DNA of 64,000 nucleotides from assembly GCF_004027225.2 (NCBI RefSeq), contig NC_044278.2, positions 53,893,411-53,957,410 on the forward strand, written 5' to 3'. How positions within the stretch are numbered: the stretch's first letter is position 1; each line of letters starts with the position of its first letter. Shown here one piece after another: positions 13,575-24,300 of the stretch. The position numbers and the translations under genes were made by a program. The notes beneath the pieces were generated by a model, which had not been told where the DNA came from, ran no database searches, and worked only from the letters and a program-made list of their open reading frames with translations. The stretch is from Strigops habroptila. Taxonomy: Eukaryota; Chordata; Aves; Psittaciformes; Psittacidae.

Positions 13575-14510
13575 TTAGGTTGGAATGTACCTTTGAATAT
13601 CATCGAGTCCAATCTCCCATTTAAAGCAGAGTCAACTTCAGTGTCAGACCCAGATGCTTGTCCAGTTGTGTTTTGAATATATCCAAGGGTGGAGCCTCCC
13701 CGGACACCCATTAGAGACCATCCAATCACTTTCCCCTGTAAATCATTCTTTTTCCTCATATTAAATTGGACTTTCTCTTGCTGCAACTTGTGACTGTTCC
13801 TTCTCCTTCTCACACTGTGCAACTCCCAGACAAGTCTATGCCATCTTCTCTACACCCAGTGGAAGACAGCAGTAGATCCCCTTAGATTCTGTTCTCCAGG
13901 CTGAAAAATTCCAGTTCCTTAAGATCCTCATAATCATCTTGGTGTCCTGCCGCTGAGCTTTCCCAGCACCATTGATGTCTTGCTTGTACTAGGAGGCTGA
14001 AATCCGGACATGGAACTGCACATGCAGACTCATGAGTGCTGACTAGAGGGAATAATCCTTGACTGCTGTGTCTACTCCTCCCAGTATGTGGATAGTTTTC
14101 ATTACTGTAAGGAAGCATTTTTGATTTGTGTTCAGTTGGTTGCCCACCAGGACCTCAGAGCCTTTTCCGCAGACCTGTCAGTCAGCCATTCTCTAGGACA
14201 CATGCAGTTGTTTTTTTTTTCTGGGCATTTGGCTTTGTGTTTGCTTCAGGAGGTTCCTATCAACCCATTTCTTCAGCCTGTCAAAACCCTTTGAATAGCA
14301 GGCCTGCTCTCCACTATATCAGTTGGTGCCCTCAGTTTGCTTTCATCCACATTCTTGCCAAGGCTGCATTTCATTCCACTGTCCAAATAGCTGTTAGTAC
14401 TAAAAACTACAAGTCTCAACATTGATCCTTGAGAAGCATTGCTCATGACCAGTCATTGCATTCAACAACAGCCTGAGCTATTTTCCCAAGACTTTGTCCT
14501 AACCTTGTGG
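13575..14510 (-). mobile_element. CR1 fragments, antisense
   Basis: 'ttggaatgtacctttgaatatcatcgagtcc' resembles the CR1 3' region in reverse. 'ggttgcccaccaggacctcagagcc' and 'tcaacattgatccttgagaagc' are further antisense CR1-like segments. It lies downstream of gene A. Confidence 0.65.
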
Positions 14511-14934
14511 CTCTGAAAACTTACTGTTCAGGTCAGTAGTAAAGCCCTCTATTTGAACAAAAAAACATAGAGGTTGAGTCATGGACTCACTATTTTACAA
14601 CACTAAATTAAAGCAGTAAAAAGGCAAGTGAGCAGTAAGAGCTGGGTACTTACAGAAGTAAATTCTGAGCTGATGTCAAGTAAATGGTGGCTGATCTCTT
14701 AAGTTGTAACACATGTAAGTTCTAGGATTAGTTAGGTTTTTAGACATACTCCTGTACTTTGAGATTCCTGCTGATTAGAGGACACCATTTTATGTCAGCC
14801 TGTTTTCTTTCCCATTCTCAAGTTTCTAGTAGCCCATGAGTACTTTAAGAGACATGGGAAAATCTCAAGTATGAAAGGCCCATTCTTGACAGTAGAACAA
14901 TGGCATTCAGGCACCAGGAATTTTATAAAAATTT

Positions 14935-14940
14935 TTTATT
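14935..14940 (-). terminator. Candidate polyadenylation signal of gene A
   Basis: AATAAA on the minus strand about 350 nt beyond the gene A stop codon. It lies in an AT-rich stretch, so it may be chance. Confidence 0.35.
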
Positions 14941-15291
14941 CATCTCGATAAATTCATTCTTATTCATTTTAATATGAACCAAACCCATTATTTTCCCTTA
15001 AACAAATTAGAATGTAACTAAAACTTCTTGACTGAAATATTTCAATCATATTCACAAAAAGGACAAGTCACCCAAACAGTCAAAGTTAGCCAAAATTAAA
15101 AGCAAATACAATGGCATTTAAAAAAATTACATGTGAAGTATCATTCTTTTTTGGCTGCACTACTGTTTTTGCCAAGAAAAAGAAGAAACTGAAGAAAGCC
15201 TGTATATTATTCCAGACTTTCCACAGGAGTATACAGTTGCCTGAGCTAAGAAATACACTTTTAAATTCCTTCAGGTTTTTTTTTTTTTTGG

Positions 15292-15366
15292 TTATTTCAG
15301 TATTTCAGCAACTAATGTTATCTCTTCCTTATCAGATGTTATTGACGGAATTTTGCTCTCCATCAG
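15292..15366 (-). CDS. CSF2RA: Gene A last coding exon
   Basis: 25 codons after acceptor [30 protein letters not shown] then AEILK and TAA. The EEITLVAEI end parallels EEVLTVKEI at the C-terminus of human CSF2RA and EEIITIIEV in gene B. Confidence 0.8.
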   Translation of the reverse strand: MMESKIPSITSDKEEITLVAEILK

Positions 15367-18300
15367 CTGAAATGAAAATAAGAACTTTCATTAATTTTAT
15401 GTATAAGGTGTCTTGGTTTCAGTTGGGATAGAGCTGCTCGTCAACATGCTGGTCAAATGCCATGTGTGACCATCACAGACTGTCCTGTTACCTTACAAAA
15501 TCCTATTTTGAACTGTTTTCTGTGTCACCTTGCTTTCTATCCTGTGTGTGTAACTTCAAACAACAAACTTCATTGAAACTGGGGCTGGTGGGTGGGTAGG
15601 AGAGACCTGCAGCTGCAGAGACCAAAGGTGAGAGCTGGTGATCTGGTAGGGGGCACCGAGGATCCAGACACGGAGATCACATGTGAAGAACTTGAAAATT
15701 TGTGGTTGTTGTACCTGAAGAGAGTGAGGAAGTATGCACTTCTCTCTGGCAAACTTCAGCTCTGCTCAGCTGGAGAGGAGCAGGAAGACCAGGATGTCTG
15801 TCACTCTGTTTATGTGACTGCTGTTGGTGTTGACATGTTGCTGGTAAAGGCTCCTGTGCTGGTCTTTGTGGCTGTGTGCATTAGTGTCCTCTACGTGTGT
15901 GTCATTGTATATGTGTGTCTCATGTCGGGAAAACACATAGCCCTTGCTGCTGCCTGGACCTACCAGTGGGAGCATCAGCCCCAGCACGTATGAGACTGGA
16001 ATAGGAAAAACCTTCTGGTTCTGTAAGAGCTTTGCATTTGACTTGTCTTAACAGTTTTGCCTTCTGATTTTCTCTTGTAATTCCTCAAAATATGGCAAAG
16101 GAAGAGTTATTCTCTGTATTAAGTTCCTCATAATTTTAAAAATACCTGGAGTAGAGTCTTGTATGTGTTTTACACATTTAATATAAAATAGAAAGAAAAC
16201 ATACCTCTGTATTTGTATCAGGCAGTCCACAAAATGCATTTTTTGGCTCTGGGACTTGTGGAAATGCTGCTTTCCAACGGCCAGTCCTGGATATCAAAAG
16301 GGATGGAATAGAAAATTAAAAGAAATTAACGGTCGTGTCAAAAGCATGGCACCCTTCAACCAGCTCATATCTTCCCTTCCAGCACAGAAGAGAAATAAAA
16401 AACCCCATGTTATCTTGGCACAGAATGAACGCATATCAGGAAAACACTAATAATTTGGATAGTAATAGTTTCTTGTTTGGTTAAAGATTCACTATAGTTA
16501 TTTTCTTCTTTGAAAGGAAAATGAATTTGTCCTGCTGTTTAAGTCACTATAACCAGTGAAAGTGGGTGTAAAAATTTTCACAAGTTGGAAGAACAGTATT
16601 TTCTCTGAATTACTGTGTATTTCTAGACAAAGTGCATGATGCAGCAGAATATTCATTTTCTTGCTGTTCCACTTGGTCTATTTCAAGAAGCAAGCGACTT
16701 AGCTTACGAGCTTTCAGATACATTCAGTTTACTAGGACAATGCTAGTGAATGCTGCAAAATTTTTACTGGTAACCAAACATATAATTGCATACAATTGGT
16801 CTCCTTGCCATGTTGATAGAAGAGGTCAAGGGAGAACTTGTGTGGATCAGCCATGGAGGGACTTTGGGCATCACTGTTGTCATACTTGCCTCAGAATCAC
16901 TCATTTGAATTGATTTCTAGTACAGTGTGAGTGAAAAAGTTTTATTGATAGTACAGAGACACCTCTACCTTATTTGTTTAAGAATTGCAGATGTTTCACA
17001 CACCTACACAAAATAAATGCATGAATTGTTTACCTTTTGCAGAATAAAATTGTGACAATTGCCACTAAGAATGTCCCAACTGCTACCACAAGTAAGATCC
17101 ATACTGAAGAAGAAATAATTTCTTCATTTCCTGAAAGACAAATGTTATAAAGTATTATCATTGATAAGGAAGAATAGATGCATAGCTGTGTCAAACATCT
17201 ACTCTGTTGACTGATTGGTAAATGTTGATATAAAGATCAGTTCTTTAATTTACTTTAACTCTTTGCAACAACGTCTGCCGGGAGGGATTAGCATTGAGCC
17301 TTTTTGTCTATTCCATGCAATAATCAGGTCTGGGCAGCAGCGAGCAGCTGTGTGGTACTTAGTTGCTTAGTGGTACTTAAACCACGATAGCATTTCAGCT
17401 GCAAATGTGTAACTTTTTATATTTATTTCCAACATTAGAGTGTTAAGAGATATATTAAGTCTCTTCTTCCTTTTCTCTGTAGTGTGGACTGAAACAAAAT
17501 GTTTGCCAATCCTTTGTACATCTGTGTGTTTGTAGGTGCACATCAGTGTGTAAGGTAGACAAGACATCACTGGGGGAAGAGTAGCCCAAGGCATGGATTT
17601 CTTCTTACCAAACTCTACAGGTGCACTCCACTCCCCCCAGGCTGGACTCACAAAGCAGACACTGCCAGCTGCCCTCATTTTCAAGAGACACTTCTTTCTT
17701 GTGTTGTATCTTTGAAATGTGTGATTATATCCCCCTTCCTAAAAACAAAGCAAAGCTGAGTGTTTTTTCTTTGTTGCATGTCTAGATGTTGATACTATGC
17801 AAGTGCCATTTACCAGTGAAACATTCGGGAGGCTATGAAGGCATTGCTTTGTAAAGTAGACTGCTGCTCCAGGGCAAAAAAATACACATATTAATGTTTA
17901 TTATGTACGTAATATGTACATATCTGTGTATCTTAAAAATAACCTGTCACTCAGTAAACTTTTTAACTTTAGAAGGTTTTTGTCTTTTACACTATATCCT
18001 GTAATTCCTAATGATATGTATGACGTACTGGTAATTTCCCTCAGTACATTGACAGAGGCAGAATAATATCTTGAACTGTCTAATTTCAACACTGCCAGAA
18101 TTGAGGAGGTAGAATTGAGGAATAAACTGCCTGTGTACACCTCACCTTCCTCAGTCTTTGCATTATGACTTTTCAGGAAGAGCATAACTTTCCAGCCAAA
18201 CCTGTAAAATAAGTACAGGAACTTATTTTAAAGTTCTTGCAATACTTGGTGTTATTAGAATTTACTGAAAAATGCTTGCTCTTGAAGACTTTCAGGCTAG

Positions 18301-21300
18301 AGGTGGGATGTGCAAAGTGCACTGATTGGAAGGAGGTGAAGCACACCTGGAGGGTAGCCTCCATCCCAAAGGACTTTTGTGGTCTTTGTTTTTCATAAAC
18401 AAAATTAAACACCTAGGAGGTGTTTTCACTGTGTGTCTTTTCTCTGCTGTCACCAATGTGTAACTTCAAATTCTGTTCCAAATATTTGAGGGGGAGTGTG
18501 GACAATATCATGTGAAATGGAAGGTTTTTCAGAGTAATTACAGAATAGTAATAAAGTTCTGCCCTTGAGTATATAATGAATGGCATATATCATGATGATT
18601 TACAGTTTGACACATTCATGAAATCTATAAATAAAGATCCCATAAAACACAGGACATTGAACACGCTGATTTAAAGGCATTTGAGTGATATTTGTTTTTC
18701 ACACCATGAAATTAACATGTATTGCAGATTAATAGAACAAGCAAACTTACTTGTATGGAAGTATAGATGGTTTTTTCCTCAGGACTAGCCTGTAAATTGA
18801 GAAAAAAAGATTAGTTTTGTGTATAGATAATAAGTCATCTTTATCTACTGTCCCCTTTTTCTACATTACTCTTTCTTGTCTACTTGACAGGTTGTTCATA
18901 AGAACTAGTAATTTATCTAACATTTATTATCTAATATATAATTTGTCTACAATTCCAAGTTTATATTGTAACTAATTTTTCTGTGAAAAAATATTTGTTT
19001 TCTTGACTACCAGAGTTCAGAAATAAATTTTATTTCAGATTGGTGAGTAAACTGAAACACAAGCAAACCAGACCTGAATGAAAACTATAACTTTGTTCTT
19101 AAAGAGAAAAAGGTAGAAATCTGTGAAACAAACTTTTTAGTTTATGTCTAATATTTATATTTATAATAAACGTCATTATATTTAGTTGTAAATGCTATGT
19201 AAAATTGTTTTCCTTCAGGTGAAAATACTCAGGACTGACATGGATTCAGGGATATTTTAGGCTGCCCTCCAATTATGTTTTTGATAGAATAAAATTCACT
19301 CATCCCTTTTGAATAGCCATAATGACTACTATGAAATGTAGTGACTACACAGAACTAAAAACTGTAGACTATATCATCACATTAGTCTACTAGAGCTACA
19401 TATTTTATTTAATATTTTGCACTTTGTACTACTCCATTTTAAACCAAAATGAAATTAATCCAAACTCTTTTATCAAATAATTGCATGGGTGCTCATGTGG
19501 CACCTGAACGTGAACTTGCAAGGCATGCTGCTGTACAGGACAGCTCCTAGAATCTGTAAAAAAGCTAGCTTAAGCACAGGGATTGATCTAAGAGAAAGTG
19601 CAACATTACGGTCTCCCTTTTCTTGTGTTTATAATAAAATAATCTATGAGAAATGAAAAGAGATCATGGAAGACTTGAGAAGTGCAGTTCCAGAAGGACA
19701 GCTGTTCCTTTGCGAATTTTGGAAGAGGTGTAGTAAAGGGTACTGCATTTTAGAAAACGAAGGAGAAAATACATATGATAGATGAATGAGACTCCTTCCT
19801 GCAGGGGGTGGTGGCACCAACCTCCTGATCTGATGAAGGTCTGTTGCTTGCTGGGGCCAGGTTCCAGGATACTGCAGAAGGACTTCCAGACTTGTCTGGC
19901 CATTGGACTATTACCCCTTCCTGCTTTTCTCTGTGGGCATCAGTGATGTGGCCAGGGGTAACCACTGGAGGGGATGATGAAGGGCAGGAAGCCCAGATGG
20001 TGTTTCCTCAGTCCTTCCCAGGAGAGGAAAAGGCTTGAGCAGAATTGCAATCATGCAGCAGGTCAACACCTGTCTGAGTGGCTGGTGTCACAGGGAGGGC
20101 TTTGGCTTCTGCAACCTTGGGACCCTTTTTGAGAAACAGGGGCTGCTCAGCCGGTATGGGATGCATCCCACCAACAGGGTTGTGAATGTCCTTGCAAACA
20201 GCCTTGCTAACCTGATTCTTGTGCTTCATGTAAAGGAGTTCCTTGAATATGTAGGGTTCTGTCTTGGGACAAATGATGAACCAGGAAGAGAGCTTGTGAC
20301 TAGGTGTCAAAGGACGTACAAGCACAGGTGACAGTGCATTAAGTATTTGTTTCAGATCTCCCAAACAAGAAAAAGAAGCAGATGAGACCCTCTTCAGGCA
20401 GCTTGAGAAAGTCTTCAAGCCAGTCTTTCCCCGTAATCAAAGGAAACTGCCCTGGCCTCGAGGGCAAAGTTAGTGGTTGATTTACAGGGACAACCTCTCC
20501 AGAGCACAAAAGCAGTCCATTCCAGTGCGCAGAAAATGGAGCAAGTGTGCCAGGTGAGCATGGCAGGGCATGAAGCCTGAGTCTGAGCTCAGAGACAGAA
20601 AGGAAGTATGCAGAAGGTAGAAAAAAGAATTTGAGAGGAATGAAAAGACATCATTTGCACATGCAGGAATGGATTTGGGTAAACCAAAGCTCATCTGGAG
20701 TTGAGACTAGTTGAGGGAGGTGAACACGATAAAGGTTTTTATGAATGCACTGGCAATGTAAGGGATGTTGAGGAGAATACAGCTCACTGAGTTGGGGGAA
20801 CCTAGTGACAAGGGATATGAGGAAGACTGAGGTATTTGATGCTTTTTTAGTTCCATTTTCACTGGAAAGGTTAACCTTCAGGTGTCCCAGATATCCTGAT
20901 CTATAAAGCCTTAAGTTAAAACATTGCTGAAGAAGAAAGCAAGAGTCGCAGCAAATTCAGTTTATCAGTGTCAGACATGAAAAATGTGATTGAATTTCTG
21001 TTACTCATGGTGTTATGTATATTGCTATGAAATAGCAAGCGCGGTCCAGACTAAGATGTTCCAAATCGCAGAAATCTAGGGAATGCCTTCACTCAGCCAC
21101 TACGTGGCCAAACCTGGTTGTACTCCAGGCAGGTTTTCCTTTGTAGTCACCGTCTGCCACCCTGTGGTCATTTGCCGCAATTCTGCCATAGTTACGGTAG
21201 TTTAGGTTTACTCCTGTTGCAGCGCAACACAGCAATCTTACTCCTTCCCTACCTCTGTGAAAAGACTTGAAAAGCCAAGGTCTGAAATTGACTTTCAGTA

Positions 21301-24300
21301 GCTTAAATCGCTCCCTCAGTAACCTGTGTTTATTCATACTACCTTTCTGCTTTCTCTCACGTTTATTTTCCTTTTAATTAACATTATACAGCTTCAACTT
21401 TTGGACCAATGGGTGTGTTGCCTGCATATGCTATGTGGATAAGCTATTTACGTTTCATACATAGAAAAATTTCGTTCACCTCCATCAACTCTTATTTGTT
21501 AAGTGGATACACATTCGTCTATTCAGTAATTACTGCCCAGCTCTACCTTTTCACAGAGATACATTCACGACTGGAAGGACTCCAAGACAGCTCCAACAGG
21601 TCTTGGTGAAATAAATATATTTTCTGAGTTTTGAAACTGCCAAAGCTGTGATATGTTCAAGTCTTGATTAACCATGTTTCTCTTCTTAGTCCCACACAGT
21701 CACCCAGTGTATCTCCAGCAATATCTCACTCAGGGGAATAAGGATAAAAAAAGGGGGTGGTATAGCATAAAAAGGTGCCTGAAAGGCACAACATCAAAGG
21801 AATATGATGCTACATATCAGGGAGGCTACACTGCACAAGAGAGACTGATTTTCTTTTCACCCATGTGCATTGGTAAATGTATGTATCAATGTTAAATGTA
21901 GGTGAAGAAATTCCTCTTACCTTATACTTTATGTCGATTTCATATTTAAAACACTTGTCTTTGTTAGAATGACTTATTTGAGGTCGTTGCCACTGAATTA
22001 TGCAATTGTTTTTAATTTCATCACAGTTGACAGTGATATTTGCTGGAGGCATGAGCTTTTCTGAAATTATATAACCAGGAATTCAAATAATAAAAATCGC
22101 CTGTTCTCCTTTTGCTTTGATAAAAGAGAGTGCAATTGCAAGTAACACCTCCATGAAGATACTGACTTGTATCCATTTTTCTTAGGAAATCTCTTAGATA
22201 TAACTGAAAGACCATAGTTCTTTAAATCCTGTCCCCAGGATCAGTAAAAATGGGGACTAAGCCAGGGAACATGACTCAGGAGCATACAAAGATATAAGCC
22301 CCCTCCATTTACTTTTCTAGATGAATAGAGTCCTGCCTTCTTTTTAAAAGGGTGGGTTTTACTGCAGAACAACAAGCTGATGCTATCCCTAATGTAAGAA
22401 ATTCAAAGGTAATTTCTCTCTTCAAGCCTACACACATGATGCTTCCATGACATGGAGGTGTTGCTTGCTTGGTGTTTTGAACTATGCAGTTTATTTCCCA
22501 CTTCAAAAAAATTAGCCATACAAATTTAAGAAAGACATTTTGGTTTGAAGAACCTAGCCACTTTCTCCATGTAATCTCCCGTAATTTCACAGATGTGAGA
22601 GTTTTTTGAGACAATACCAAAAACAACAGGACTTTGCCAGAAAGGATTTGCCACAGTAAAAATAATTGCACAGGATGCTTCCAAGCAGAGCACCACATGT
22701 GAAAGAGCATATGAAAACCTGGGATATTTTGTACACATATTATTTTTTTTAATCAAGTATATGGTGGTGGTGTATGCCATCCCCACTGGCAATGAGAAGC
22801 AGAAATCAGTGCTCAGATAAACTTCTCCTGACAAGTCTGCACTGTTGAAAGGTCTTTGGCCACCGTTGAAAGTAGAGCAGGGAAAGTACAATCTCTTAAG
22901 TCCTGTGGACTTGCTAAAACTAAAACCAATAAGCGTTGATTGCTACAGAATCTGAGGCAGGCTGCACCTGTACAGCTTTCTTGCTTAATTTTCCTCATTG
23001 CTATTTTGCTTGGGGAATAGATTTTCTTGAAGAGGCCACAATCTCTCACTTTCAGCTCTAGGTGAGACAGGGTACTTGGTTTCTTCTCAGGGAAAAATGT
23101 TCTACCACCCTCATGCAATAGTAAAAATAAAGCAGAAAGTGTTTACTTACCAATTTTGTACAGTTGAATGTATGCATCATAAAACTGGATTAGGGAGTCT
23201 TTTCTAGAACCATTCACCAAGAAGTAAGCTTTTTCAGTCTCTATCCTCACATTTTGGAATCTACATCCCATATTTCTGCCATTTTCATCCTTAATGTAAA
23301 GCTCACATTCCATTGCATCTTCATATCTGTATACAGCAAGGTATTTTAGAAAACCATGGGCAATGTGATGTGTTGAATGAGAGTTCAGACTTCCCTAGGC
23401 TCAAGCAGACCTACTTACATGGAGTTCTGCCAATAGAGAAAATACTGGGTATCTCCTGGTGCATCCTTGCCTGCCTGCCAAGTGCAGTTCATGAGGGAAA
23501 TGTTATAGATCACACAGGAGAAGTTTTCAATGGCTGATCCGTTCATGCCTGCAAACAAAGGAGTATCTGTGGTGAGGAAAAATCATGTGACTGCTCCAAG
23601 CTGAAGGATCTTGGCACACCTGTAGCTCCAGCTGGTTATTGCTAGGGTCAGGAATGACTTGCTTCATTTTAGGTAGTAACATAGGAAGGTATTTGCACTA
23701 ACAGATTCAGTGAAGAATTTGTCATGGATAAAGTCTCCATGGATATAAATATAGTTGCATCTGATAAAATAAGTCTCAGGGAAGCCAACACTACTCTAGC
23801 ACATGCTGATACCTAAAGTGGCTACCCCTGTGCTTTGAATTGTTCCTATTCAAAAGGAGACACTGGTGCCACAATGCCACAAAGTGAATCATTTGTCTGT
23901 CATCCTTCAGAACCCTGCCACAGCATTTCTAATTTTCTTCAGCCCCCTTTCAAATGAGTGAAGAGCATGAGGAGCTTTCCTGTGGACTCCAGAGAAGGCA
24001 GAGCTGTAGAGTTTTTCAAGACTTAAGGTAGGTGTAGATGCAAACTTGTGAGGTGTTTGTGCTCTGTAGCAATACCTTCTTCCACCTGGCATTAACGTGA
24101 GAAATTTTCTTTTGGTCACAAACAATTTACTCCTTAACCCCACCCCCAAGAAAACCCAATAATAAGGAGACTAAACATAGCTTTTAAAAGGAAGGATGAT
24201 TTATCTATCCTTTTATAAGGAATCAGCCAATACTTTGAGCTTGATGAAGCAGGAAGTAGTGCCATTTTGTATATGCCAACTCCATGTTGCTTAAATGAGC

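Noticed and set aside
15592-15993. 133-codon plus-strand frame with a hydrophobic segment
   Set aside because: Lies within an intron of gene A beside an LTR-like sequence, has simple GT-rich composition at its end, and matches no family I know.
17901-18185. Minus-strand frame between the 39-nt exon and the WSXWS exon of gene A
   Set aside because: Gene B joins the corresponding exons directly with matching phase, so an extra exon is not needed. No similarity to D3.
22309-23118. Several 100 to 133-codon minus-strand frames inside gene A
   Set aside because: Intronic between D2b and D3a; no receptor motif and no usable splice borders.
23907-24149. Minus-strand frame as missing D1b exon of gene A
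   Set aside because: No pyrimidine tract or AG at its start, and no alignment to gene C D1b beyond a few residues.
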